Numbered from the stretch's first letter, positions 26,174-33,572 are shown. The stretch: 33,710 nt of DNA from Scytonema sp. RU_4_4 (GCA_012031965.1 JAAUSC010000060.1:1-33710), one strand, 5' to 3'. Numbers and translations: made by a program. The notes: generated by a model not told the origin, from the sequence alone.

Positions 26174-27296
26174 AGTCAATGTTTTCCAAACTTGCACAAC
26201 CACTCAGCGCCATAGCCACATCTAACTCATCTCGCAGGATTTCGATGACATGAGCCACACCTGTTTCTCCTGCTACGGCTAATCCCCACAATATAGGACG
26301 CCCCACAAGCACAGCTTTTGCTCCCAGCGCAAGGGCTTTCAGGATATCAGTTCCTCTACGGATACCACCATCTAACAAAACTTCAACGCGATTGGGTAAT
26401 AGCCGCCCACCGCCTTTTAGGCGATCGCCCACAGCATCAACCACTTCAGCCAAAGCGTCAAGAGATGCGACTGCTCCATCTAATTGACGCCCACCATGAT
26501 TAGACACAATAATTGCTTTTGCTCCACACTCCACAGCACGAGCAGCATCATCTCCCCGTAAAATTCCTTTCACTACCAAAGGGAGCGGACATAAAGACTG
26601 AAGCCATTCCAAATCATCCCATGTGACTGCAGGATCAAGTTGCTGAGCAAAATAAGTAAACAATCCAGATTCTCTCTCTTCCTGGAAAATATTCAACCCC
26701 GATAAATTGGTAAGATTAGCTAATTGCATACCTTGTGGTAAAGCAAACTCATTGCGCTTGTCTCGTTCTCGCCGTCCCAGAACAGGAGCATCTACAGTGA
26801 TACAAAGTGCTTTGTAGCCTGCAGCATAAGCCCTTTCTACCAAAGCACGAGTGAGCCCTCGGTCTTTGTGGATGTAAAGCTGGAACCATTGAGGAGCGTA
26901 AAGATTTGTTTCATGATGTACTGCTGCTACTTCTTCTATGCTTTTAGTAGAAAGGGTACTCAAAACCATGCCAATACCAGCTGATGCTGCTGCTCTTGCC
27001 GTTGCAACTTCTCCTTGAGGATTGGCAAGACATTGAAACGCCATTGGAGCAACCAACAGAGGAATCTCAAGCGGTTGACCCAAAACCTCAGTCGCTAGGT
27101 TCCGTTTGCTGACATCTACTAGTACTCGCGGACGAAGTTTAAACCTTGCAAAAGCAGTTCGATTATCCCGCAATGTCACTTCATCCCAAGCACCGCTAGC
27201 ATAGTAGTCCAAAGCCATTTGAGACAGATATTTAGGTGCTAGCTGCTCGTATTCAAATAAGTTAAGCGGTTTAAATGATTTTAATTCCTCCATCAC
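26136..27296 (-). CDS. FMN-dependent alpha-hydroxy-acid oxidase (lactate/glycolate oxidase family)
   Basis: 386 residues, full length for the family, which oxidises the alpha carbon of L-2-hydroxy acids (glycolate, L-lactate) with FMN and usually O2, giving H2O2. Visible landmarks: DYYASGAWDEVTLRDNRTAF near the N-terminus (active-site Tyr), PLLVAPMAFQCLANPQGEVA, WFQLYIHKDR (second Tyr), CITVDAPVLGRRERD, VVKGI (Lys), the catalytic His-Arg in SNHGGRQLDG, and the FMN phosphate loop LLDGGIRRGTDILKAL then VGRP. In heterocystous cyanobacteria relatives act mainly on L-lactate, but residues here do not let me decide. It is tail-to-tail with the NRPS-like gene and downstream of the small membrane protein on the same strand. 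Confidence 0.95.
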   Translation of the reverse strand: MMEELKSFKPLNLFEYEQLAPKYLSQMALDYYASGAWDEVTLRDNRTAFARFKLRPRVLVDVSKRNLATEVLGQPLEIPLLVAPMAFQCLANPQGEVATARAAASAGIGMVLSTLSTKSIEEVAAVHHETNLYAPQWFQLYIHKDRGLTRALVERAYAAGYKALCITVDAPVLGRRERDKRNEFALPQGMQLANLTNLSGLNIFQEERESGLFTYFAQQLDPAVTWDDLEWLQSLCPLPLVVKGILRGDDAARAVECGAKAIIVSNHGGRQLDGAVASLDALAEVVDAVGDRLKGGGRLLPNRVEVLLDGGIRRGTDILKALALGAKAVLVGRPILWGLAVAGETGVAHVIEILRDELDVAMALSGCASLENIDSSLLFCEKHHFA

Positions 27297-27395
27297 CGCT
27301 CCAACATTGTACCGATTGTTTCTAATTCAATACCCAGTTTCTCACAGAAACTAGATTTATCTTTATTAGATTCAGAAAGAATGACAGATAAACAC

Positions 27396-27425
27396 AAATG
27401 CACACAAGCAGTTTTGTGTGCATTT
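27396..27425 (-). terminator. perfect 12-bp hairpin
   Basis: AAATGCACACAA (27396-27407) and TTGTGTGCATTT (27414-27425) surround a 6-nt loop. It lies 25 bp after the stop of the 55-residue gene and before the oxidase, so it probably ends the small gene's transcript and separates it from the oxidase. Confidence 0.65.
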
Positions 27426-27450
27426 GCAGTTTCTTGTTTCTTCTTGCTTA

Positions 27451-27618
27451 TTAAGGAAAACTTGATACTTTAGATGTCGCATTGTTTGACGATACTGTCA
27501 CCTGTGATGGTACAGAACGTTTGTTTTTGGAAGTCAAAAGGACAGACAGTAACCAGGGAAATGCAAGACAGGCTACAGCGTTTATCAACGTTAGGAATAG
27601 ACCATCCATCAAGCTCAT
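27451..27618 (-). CDS. 55-residue single-span membrane protein
   Basis: Read from the ATG at 27618 (complement of CAT 27616-27618) to TAA at 27451-27453. The protein begins MSLMDGLFLTLINAVACLA, continues FPWLLSVLLTSKNKRS, and ends in a Ser/Thr/Val-rich tail. It thus has one hydrophobic span (about residues 7-28), a basic stop-transfer cluster and a polar end. A purine-rich GAGGGGG lies 7 bp upstream of the ATG, and a strong hairpin follows the stop. A longer Cys-containing ORF overlaps in another frame, but this frame has the better ribosome site and a coherent membrane-protein pattern. It lies between the exporter and the oxidase on the same strand. I do not know the family. Confidence 0.6.
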   Translation of the reverse strand: MSLMDGLFLTLINAVACLAFPWLLSVLLTSKNKRSVPSQVTVSSNNATSKVSSFP

Positions 27619-27976
27619 AGATCATCCCCCTCTTCATAAAGGTGCTTCTTAATCTTTTCTTATATTGCAGCAAAACTCATTAAAATAGCGAAAAGCAAAA
27701 TTGTAATTTCTTGTGATATCTATAAGTAAGTTTTAATATAGAACTTTCTGAAGATAACTATAGATTGAATAATGACTTTCTTAAAAATTAAATACAGTTA
27801 TAGCAGTCCGAATTGAATCGTGAGAAAATACGTAGGTTGAACATCAAATCTCAAAGTCAAATTTTATTCAGTCCACGTAAGTGGACTTTGTTTGTGTAGT
27901 AGCGAATTCTATGAGTCCAATTGTTTCCAAATTTCTCACGAATAATTTAGGATTGCTATATCATAAAGCTTAATAT
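27619..27976. other. intergenic region with a TA-flanked MITE
   Basis: About 360 bp between the exporter's stop and the small membrane-protein gene. Its main content is the 154-bp element at 27803-27956. The rest is A/T-rich and probably holds the small gene's promoter. No other ORF. Confidence 0.6.
27803..27956. mobile_element. MITE with terminal inverted repeats and TA flanks
   Basis: The ends GCAGTCCGAATTGAATCGTG (27803) and the complement of the right end, GCAATCCTAAATTATTCGTG (27956 inward), agree at most positions, and GAGAAA follows in both. TA sits immediately outside each end (27801-27802 and 27957-27958), the target duplication of IS630/Tc1-mariner elements. Inside is an AGTCCACGTAAGTGGACT palindrome (27869-27886), also common in these genomes. 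No ORF, so non-autonomous. Confidence 0.75.
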
Positions 27977-29608
27977 TTAAGACTTCACATAATTATGAAC
28001 ATTGTTTACCTTGCCATAATCTAGCTTCACTATCCGGTCTGATAAATAGAAATATTGGTCGTCATGGCTAACAACTATCACTGTTTTACCTTTATTCTTT
28101 AATTCAGGTAATAACTGCATATAAAAAATCTTCTTAAATTCAGGGTCTTGGTCAGAAGCCCATTCATCAAATACATAAATAGGTCGATCTTCTAAATAAG
28201 CAGCCAATAGAGCTAAGCGTTTTCGCTGTCCTTGAGACAATGAGGTGGTAGAAAGTACACCATTTTTCACTTGAACTTTTTTCTCAAGTTTTAACTTAAC
28301 CAGATAGTCATAAATTTGCTTGTCAGCAAAAGTTTCACCTAAACTCAAGACATTGTCGAACAGATAAAAGTCAGAGAACACCACTGAAAAATATTGGCGA
28401 AACCACTCTTGATTTTTCTCAGTTACTAATTTGCCGTTGAGATAGATTTTTCCACTCTCAGGAACGTACAAACCAGTGATTAGCTTAACAAGGGTAGACT
28501 TACCACTACCATTACCACCAACGATAAAAACAATTTCACCATCCGAAAAAGTCAAATCAATCGGACCAAGAGTAAAAGGTGTATCTTCGTAGTCTTGATG
28601 ATAAGTATGAGTGACACCTAAAAGTTCTAGACGCTTACAGAGATTATCTGCTTCATCCCAAATTATCAAATTACTCTCGTGTAAGTGATTTGACAAGGAT
28701 AGTTTAAGAGAGTCAATATTCTCCAAAGCAACAGTTGCTTTGCTGAAGGTAGGAATAGCACTCATAATGTAATCTAAAGGAGAAAGCAAGTAGAGGATAG
28801 TCAGTGTATAGCCAGACAAAACATTGGTAGGAATAGCTTTAAGATTAGGAAAGGCAAAAATGACTAGTCCAACAACCACAAAGAATAAAATATTGCCCCA
28901 ACTAGCAGCAGCCGCAAATATAGTCATCCCAACTACATTTTTACGCCGATATAATTGTGCAGTTTCTTGAAGTTCTTTCTTCAGAAATGTTTGTCGTCGC
29001 TGATAGTGAAGCTTAAGTTCTTTAGTTCCTTCAGTTATGCTCCGAAAATGGTTAAACAATCTATCTTCTTGCTGACGAGCTAATGTAAAAAATAACGTTG
29101 CCTTGTGTGCTACCTGTTGATAGCTGAATATTCCTAGAAACAAGGAAATCACCACTAGAATAAATACTGTTGGAGACAACCAAAACAAATAAAAAAGGCA
29201 ACTCACAACAATGGCAATATCAATACACAACGTAGGAATAACGTAAACTGTCTTAGAAATTGCAACAACATCATCCGTTAGTGTAGCTAAGATGCGATGC
29301 TTTCCTAAGCGCTCTAAATGATATAGTGGCGCAGCTAAAATTTTCTCACTCAAGATGAGTCGTAATTCTAAAATTGCTTTTTCTGCAAGATTTATTAATA
29401 AATATTTAGAAATGATATTAGTAAGCAATCTTAGAAAACAAAGACCGATAAAACTCCAAATGAGTGTGGCTGTTAGTGAAGAGTGATTGACTTGAGTGTT
29501 TATTGTAACAATCAATCCGGCTGTACTAACCCCACTTAATAAACCGATGAAAGCAGCAAGAGCCAGAGTTTTCCAAGAAGAGCGTAACAATAGACTCATC
29601 AAGTTCAT
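27977..29608 (-). CDS. cyclic-peptide-type ABC exporter (PvdE/SyrD-like)
   Basis: 543 residues: a fused membrane and ATPase half-transporter. Residues 1-310 hold six membrane segments in an exporter (type 1) layout. The nucleotide-binding domain from about 330 has Walker A GGNGSGKST (about 362-370), a Q-loop replaced by VVFSDFYLFDN, the signature SLSQGQRKRLAL (Q in place of the second G of LSGGQ), Walker B IYVFDEW followed by the D-loop ASDQDPEF, and a switch His in VVSHDD. The VFSDFYLFD and DEWASDQDP forms mark the family that exports siderophore-type and cyclic lipopeptides (TIGR01194-like). In this window its plausible cargo would come from the A-PCP-R locus or from elsewhere in the genome. 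Confidence 0.92.
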   Translation of the reverse strand: MNLMSLLLRSSWKTLALAAFIGLLSGVSTAGLIVTINTQVNHSSLTATLIWSFIGLCFLRLLTNIISKYLLINLAEKAILELRLILSEKILAAPLYHLERLGKHRILATLTDDVVAISKTVYVIPTLCIDIAIVVSCLFYLFWLSPTVFILVVISLFLGIFSYQQVAHKATLFFTLARQQEDRLFNHFRSITEGTKELKLHYQRRQTFLKKELQETAQLYRRKNVVGMTIFAAAASWGNILFFVVVGLVIFAFPNLKAIPTNVLSGYTLTILYLLSPLDYIMSAIPTFSKATVALENIDSLKLSLSNHLHESNLIIWDEADNLCKRLELLGVTHTYHQDYEDTPFTLGPIDLTFSDGEIVFIVGGNGSGKSTLVKLITGLYVPESGKIYLNGKLVTEKNQEWFRQYFSVVFSDFYLFDNVLSLGETFADKQIYDYLVKLKLEKKVQVKNGVLSTTSLSQGQRKRLALLAAYLEDRPIYVFDEWASDQDPEFKKIFYMQLLPELKNKGKTVIVVSHDDQYFYLSDRIVKLDYGKVNNVHNYVKS

Positions 29609-29736
29609 ATAAACTCTTCCGTAATAGATTCCGTAATAGATAAGTAGTCTTGCTGTTTATATATAAAAGGTAACAATTCCCTTGTCGATACAGAAAAGTT
29701 AAGGAACTGGGAAAGAAAGTGACTTAACTTGTAAAC

Positions 29737-29901
29737 TGGGAGCATCCCAAATGTGTAAGTTATATCAGACCCAGGTTATGAATTGTCATTGCGAGCGCAA
29801 CGTAGTGGAGCGAAGCAATCCCATATCTTGCGATTGCTTCACTACGCTGTCGCTTCGTTCGCTGCGGACAAACATGTTTTTGCAAAATTGGGATGCTCCC
29901 A
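29737..29901. mobile_element. MITE-like element with perfect 14-bp inverted ends
   Basis: TGGGAGCATCCCAA (29737-29750) and TTGGGATGCTCCCA (29888-29901) are exact complements. The interior carries the GTCATTGCGAGCGCAACGTA / GAGCGAAGCAATC ... GATTGCTTC palindrome known from many cyanobacterial spacers. The ORFs inside it are by-products of the palindrome. The right end supplies the ATG of the antitoxin-like gene at 29893. Confidence 0.75.
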
Positions 29902-30057
29902 TTATCTCTGCAAGAAATTGCAAAGCTTCCTGTGGAGGAACGTCACAAATTACTAGCACCTTATGTAGCTGCAACGGCTGAAGATTTTTTCAACGATCCA
30001 GAGTTGACAGAGTTTTCTGTTTTAGATGGGGAAGACTGGGAAACTGAAAATGGCTAA
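29893..30057 (+). CDS. small antitoxin-like protein, possibly 5'-truncated
   Basis: 54 residues. The ATG lies within the right end of the MITE (GGGATGCTCCC). The protein contains LSLQEIAKLPVEERHKLLAP, YVAATAEDFFNDPELTEF and ends GEDWETENG. The LPVEERxxLL opening followed by an acidic C-terminus is the pattern of small antitoxins encoded directly before mazF-type toxins in cyanobacteria. Its stop overlaps by 8 nt with ATGGCTAATCCCAGACGAGG at 30050, the start of a mazF gene that breaks off after nine codons. The native N-terminus may have been replaced by the MITE. With no toxin left it is probably a relic. Confidence 0.6.
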   Translation: MLPLSLQEIAKLPVEERHKLLAPYVAATAEDFFNDPELTEFSVLDGEDWETENG

Positions 30058-30076
30058 TCCCAGACGAGGTGAGATA
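30050..30076 (+). pseudogene. mazF toxin 5' stub, nine codons
   Basis: The nine codons read MANPRRGEI, the hallmark start of MazF/PemK endoribonucleases, which would continue with WLVNLDPT. Instead the sequence changes abruptly to a palindromic repeat (GTTGGGTT ... AACCCAAC, 30079-30105). The rest of the toxin is missing. The frame stays open into the UPF0175 gene at 30167, making a chimeric ORF from 30026 to 30421. Confidence 0.65.
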
Positions 30077-30078
30077 AT

Positions 30079-30105
30079 GTTGGGTTTCACTCCGTTCAAC
30101 CCAAC
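30079..30105. repeat. GTTGGGTT palindromic repeat at the mazF breakpoint
   Basis: GTTGGGTT (30079-30086) pairs with AACCCAAC (30098-30105). This GTTGGGTTTC...CAACCCAACCTAC unit recurs in cyanobacterial spacers. It begins three bases after the last mazF codon, marking a deletion or insertion junction. Confidence 0.7.
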
Positions 30106-30166
30106 CTACACATCTGTCGTATTCTTTTCTAAAATCGGTATAAAGTCAAGAATGTCTCACAATAAT

Positions 30167-30421
30167 ATGTCATTACAACTGAAAATTGACTACCCAGAAA
30201 CTCTACCAGACGCTCTGCAACAGACTCGAAAACAGTTTGAACAAGAAGCCAAAATGGCAATGGCGGTGAAGCTGTTTGAAATGAAACGCATTTCTTCAGG
30301 TGTAGCAGCACAATTAGCAGGTATGGATCGAGTTTCTTTCTTACTCAATTTGCATCGTTACGGAGTCCCAATGATTGATTTAACAGAAGAGGAACTGCTT
30401 ACAGATTTAGAGAATGCCTGA
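30167..30421 (+). CDS. UPF0175 family antitoxin
   Basis: 84 residues from the ATG at 30167; the open frame reaches back to 30026, but that leader is the mazF stub and repeat. The protein reads LKIDYPETLPDALQQTRKQF, then AMAVKLFEMKRISSGVAAQL and AGMDRVSFLLNLHRYGVPMI, ending in acidic LTEEELLTDLENA. UPF0175 proteins are helix-turn-helix-like antitoxins paired with DUF3368 PIN-type toxins. Its stop overlaps the toxin start at 30414 by 8 nt, so the two are translationally coupled. It should neutralise the toxin and may repress the operon. Confidence 0.92.
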   Translation: MSLQLKIDYPETLPDALQQTRKQFEQEAKMAMAVKLFEMKRISSGVAAQLAGMDRVSFLLNLHRYGVPMIDLTEEELLTDLENA

Positions 30422-30914
30422 TACAGATAGAATAGTCATTAATACCGCACCGCTTATTTCCCTGGTAGCTGCGCTGGGAGATTTAACCGTTCTCCAATCT
30501 TTATACAATCAGGTGTTAGTTCCTTATGAAGTCTGCCAGGAAATACTCACCGGAGGTGCTAGCGGTTTTGGAGTTACTGAATTTGAGGCGGCAAATTGGC
30601 TGCAGAAATGGCAAACTCCTGTGAATGTTTCTCCTCTTTTGCGAAATACTTTGGATTTAGGAGAAGCGGCTGTTATTCAACTTGCTATCAATCAAAATAT
30701 TCAAACAGTCTGTATTGATGAAACTGCTGGTAGAAGGGTAGCAAGATTAAGTAGTCTTTCAGTAACAGGTACTATTGGCATTTTGTTACGTGCTAAGAAA
30801 GAAGGATACCCAGTTTCTTTACAGCAAGCTGTTGAGCGGATGCTAACTCGCGGTATTCGATTGAGTGCAACAGTCATCACTTTTGCGCTTGAGCAAGCTG
30901 GTGAAAGTGGCTAA
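30414..30914 (+). CDS. DUF3368 PIN-domain toxin
   Basis: 166 residues, the partner of the UPF0175 antitoxin. The family is seen from RIVINTAPLISLVAALGD (the N-terminal strand where PIN enzymes have their first Asp; here Asn-Thr-Ala-Pro), VLVPYEVCQEIL (conserved Glu), LDLGEAAVIQLA (Gly-Glu-Ala near the middle) and CIDETAGRRVARL with SVTGTIGILLRAK. These acidic residues would hold the metal of a nuclease acting on RNA. The length is normal for the family and no residue is obviously lost, so the pair appears intact. The 8-nt overlap with the antitoxin gene is typical. Confidence 0.92.
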   Translation: MPDTDRIVINTAPLISLVAALGDLTVLQSLYNQVLVPYEVCQEILTGGASGFGVTEFEAANWLQKWQTPVNVSPLLRNTLDLGEAAVIQLAINQNIQTVCIDETAGRRVARLSSLSVTGTIGILLRAKKEGYPVSLQQAVERMLTRGIRLSATVITFALEQAGESG

Positions 30915-30951
30915 CTTTAAAAGAACGAGCAATGGCACTTAGAGTAGCAAT

Positions 30952-31593
30952 TTAATTTATCACTGAAATCTTTTCCCTCACCCAATTCCGAAAATTCCGC
31001 GTCATTCCCATCACCCCAATTTTTTGACTTTCCTCCAAAAAACGAGGAATTTCAATTAAAGGTAATTGTGCAAAAGTAGGTGAATTCTTGCACTCGACAT
31101 ATTCCCCATGTTGCAGTTGGTAAATGTGCAGCACACCTTCGTCGTAGCGCCAAAGTTCAGGAACACCCAAAGAAGCATAAATCTGAAATCTATCCAAAGA
31201 TGAACTAGTCAAATCTACTTCTACCACTAAGTCGGGTGCCGGATCGTTATTTAGATTAATTTCCGTTTTGTTTCTCACCTGTGCTTCATTGCGGATGTAG
31301 TAGCTGCTATCGGGTTCAGCACCACGCCGCAAATCTTCGCGTTTCAAGGTTGTGGAACCTGTAGGAAAAATTTCTAAATTCAACTCTTCCCCAAGAACAA
31401 AAATCAGACGTTCAATCAATCTGTTCCAATACTCATGGGGCAAGAGTGGTGTCATAATTTCCAGCGTACCTCTGTCGTAAGCAAGTCGAGAAGCTCGGTC
31501 TTCTCCCATTTCTGCTAGCATGGTTTCAAAGGTGTGCCAGCTGATGTTTCTTAAAACAACCCTTGATTCTGAGGGGACGCGTGTTGTTACCAT
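30952..31593 (-). CDS. Uma2 family (DUF820) PD-(D/E)XK nuclease-like protein
   Basis: 213 residues. Uma2 proteins have a restriction-endonuclease fold and are greatly expanded in cyanobacteria; their substrate is mostly unknown. Seen here: ISWHTFETMLAEMG, RLAYDRGTLEIMTPLLPHEY, RRGAEPDSSYYIRNE (the catalytic Asp region), APDLVVEVDLTSSSLDRFQI (Asp, then Glu-Val, the ExK-like core with Ser in the Lys position), YASLGVPELWRYD and LHIYQL. Length is typical. It converges on the toxin-antitoxin pair and diverges from hflX. The role is unclear; relatives often sit near mobile DNA. Confidence 0.93.
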   Translation of the reverse strand: MVTTRVPSESRVVLRNISWHTFETMLAEMGEDRASRLAYDRGTLEIMTPLLPHEYWNRLIERLIFVLGEELNLEIFPTGSTTLKREDLRRGAEPDSSYYIRNEAQVRNKTEINLNNDPAPDLVVEVDLTSSSLDRFQIYASLGVPELWRYDEGVLHIYQLQHGEYVECKNSPTFAQLPLIEIPRFLEESQKIGVMGMTRNFRNWVREKISVIN

Positions 31594-31685
31594 TGCTCTA
31601 TCGGGTACAGGTTCATATCATACAACATAGCGTCATATACAAAATTAAAGTATTCCGAAAAAAGCATCCTCCCTAGGTAAGAGTA

Positions 31686-31751
31686 TTGACACAAAAACAG
31701 TGAGATAAAATAGAGGCAGTAGGATTCGGGGGACCATTTTACTGGTCATAA
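31686..31751 (+). promoter_or_regulatory. hflX leader with candidate -35 and hairpin over the ribosome site
   Basis: TTGACA at 31686-31691 is followed by A/T-rich TAAAAT at only 14 bp, so the promoter is uncertain. GACCA (31732-31736) and TGGTC (31743-31747) form a small hairpin directly between the G-rich GGGGG (31728-31732) and the ATG at 31752, which could limit ribosome access. Confidence 0.35.
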
Positions 31752-33503
31752 ATGCTTATCGAGACTATCTTTGGTAATCTCCAAGGCTTAAAGTCTAGTC
31801 AGCTGAAACAAATACAGCGACTGTATCACCAGCGCATACCAGGCGATCGCATCACAACGCCTGAGTTCTCCCAGCGACTAGCAGCAATTAGCACTGAAAT
31901 CAATCAGCCTGTGTGTGCATATCTCAACCGTCGTGGACAAGTCATCCGCGTAGGGGTAGGTACGCCACGTCAAACGCAAATTCCACCTTTGGAATTGCCC
32001 CGTTATGGCGCAGAACGATTGAGCGGTATACGTTGCATCGCCACTCATCTCAAGCCAGAACCGCCTAATGAAGCGGCGCTGACATCTATGGCGTTGCAAC
32101 GATTGGATGCCTTAGTCATGTTAAACATTACCGGGACGGGATTTCAACGACGAGGTGGCGGCGCGACTGGCTATGTTAAGGAAGCTTACTTAGCTCACCT
32201 GACACCCCAAGATGCTCGCGCTCTGATCACGACTCCGGCTTCGCTCACAGAACCGAAGAACAACCTTCCCTACACAAATTGGAGCGTTTCCCCGCCCATG
32301 AGTGTGGATATGCTGACGAATCAGGACTTCATCGAGTTGGTGGAAGGACTGGAAGCAGAATTCCGGCGGGAATTTGTCGCCCAAGATGTAGACACGGACA
32401 ATGATCGCGTCCTCATTGTTGGAGTCGTGACTGATGATACGACTGCTCAACAATTCCAAGACACTTTGGAAGAATTGGGACGGTTGGTGGATACTGCTGG
32501 GGGAGAGGTTTTGCAGATGATGCGACAAAAGCGATCACGCATTCATCCTCAAACAGTCGTTGGTGAAGGTAAAGTCCAAGAAATCGCCATAGCTGCTCAA
32601 ACCCTGGGAGCAAACCTCATCGTCTTCGACCGCGATCTCTCACCCACACAAGTTCGTAATTTAGAATCGCAAATTGGAGTTCGGGTTGTTGACCGCACCG
32701 AAGTGATTTTGGATATCTTTGCTCAACGCGCTCAATCTCGTGCTGGTAAATTGCAAGTTGAACTTGCACAGCTAGAGTATATGCTACCAAGACTAGCTGG
32801 TCGAGGTCAAGCAATGTCCAGGCTGGGGGGTGGTATTGGGACGCGTGGTCCTGGTGAAACCAAACTAGAAACAGAACGCCGTGCCATTGGGCGACGTATT
32901 TCCAGACTACAACAAGAAGTTAACCAACTACAAGCACATCGGGAGCGGTTGCGCCAGCGGCGACAACATCAAGAAGTTCCCTCAGTAGCTATTGTTGGTT
33001 ACACCAATGCGGGCAAATCTACCTTACTAAATACTCTCACCAATGCTGAGGTTTACACAGCCGACCAGTTATTTGCCACGCTCGACCCCACCACACGCCG
33101 CTTAGCTGTTCCCCACGGCGAAACGGATGAACCTCAAGAAATTCTGGTGACAGATACAGTAGGGTTTATTCACGAATTACCCGCATCTTTAATGGATGCG
33201 TTCCGCGCCACCTTAGAGGAAGTCACAGAAGCTGATGCTCTGTTGCATTTGGTAGATTTGTCTCATCCTGCTTGGTTGAGTCATATTCGCTCTGTCAGAG
33301 AAATTCTGTCACAAATGCCTATCACTCCCGGTCCAGCGCTAGTTGTTTTTAACAAGATTGATGAAGTCGATAGCAAAAATTTAGCATTAGCGCAGGAAGA
33401 GTTTCCCCTAGCGGTGTTTATTTCCGCGAGCCAGCGTTTAGGATTAGAAACCTTACGCCAGCGTCTCGGTCAACTGGTTGAATACGCCGCTTCTTATCAG
33501 TAA
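31752..33503 (+). CDS. hflX: ribosome-associated GTPase HflX
   Basis: 583 residues, longer than the roughly 430 of E. coli HflX because of an N-terminal region of about 190 residues typical of cyanobacteria (residues 1-190, including GTGFQRRGGGATGYVKEAYL). The HflX domain follows (ILVGVVTDD form as VLIVGVVTDDTTAQQF, then HPQTVVGEGKVQEI, LSPTQVRNLE, RTEVILDIFAQRA, RLGGGIGTRGPGETKLE). The GTPase domain has G1 GYTNAGKST, G3 DTVGFI, G4 NKID and G5 SAS. HflX binds the 50S ribosome, splits stalled 70S ribosomes and responds to heat stress. No operon partner here, although in many bacteria hflX follows hfq. Confidence 0.96.
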   Translation: MLIETIFGNLQGLKSSQLKQIQRLYHQRIPGDRITTPEFSQRLAAISTEINQPVCAYLNRRGQVIRVGVGTPRQTQIPPLELPRYGAERLSGIRCIATHLKPEPPNEAALTSMALQRLDALVMLNITGTGFQRRGGGATGYVKEAYLAHLTPQDARALITTPASLTEPKNNLPYTNWSVSPPMSVDMLTNQDFIELVEGLEAEFRREFVAQDVDTDNDRVLIVGVVTDDTTAQQFQDTLEELGRLVDTAGGEVLQMMRQKRSRIHPQTVVGEGKVQEIAIAAQTLGANLIVFDRDLSPTQVRNLESQIGVRVVDRTEVILDIFAQRAQSRAGKLQVELAQLEYMLPRLAGRGQAMSRLGGGIGTRGPGETKLETERRAIGRRISRLQQEVNQLQAHRERLRQRRQHQEVPSVAIVGYTNAGKSTLLNTLTNAEVYTADQLFATLDPTTRRLAVPHGETDEPQEILVTDTVGFIHELPASLMDAFRATLEEVTEADALLHLVDLSHPAWLSHIRSVREILSQMPITPGPALVVFNKIDEVDSKNLALAQEEFPLAVFISASQRLGLETLRQRLGQLVEYAASYQ

Positions 33504-33526
33504 ATAAAATTTCTTCTCGTCAACAT

Positions 33527-33572
33527 AGGGGTGTGGGGTGTCAGTGCAGAATACGCGCAACCTCACACCCCT
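33527..33572 (+). terminator. hairpin after hflX
   Basis: AGGGGTGTGGGG (33527-33538) pairs with CCTCACACCCCT (33561-33572), one G-T pair, around a 22-nt loop. It starts 24 bp after the stop. TAAATTCTG follows, so the U-tract is weak; the unit also resembles GGGGTGTG repeats found in Nostocales. Confidence 0.55.

Noticed and set aside
27470-27673. 67-residue Cys-containing ORF as a possible RiPP precursor near the exporter
   Set aside because: The same DNA in another frame gives a better gene: a ribosome site, a membrane span and a terminator. There is also no RiPP maturation enzyme nearby.
29751-29981. ORFs on both strands in the 29737-29901 element
   Set aside because: They arise from the palindromic MITE interior and continue out of frame into the antitoxin-like gene.
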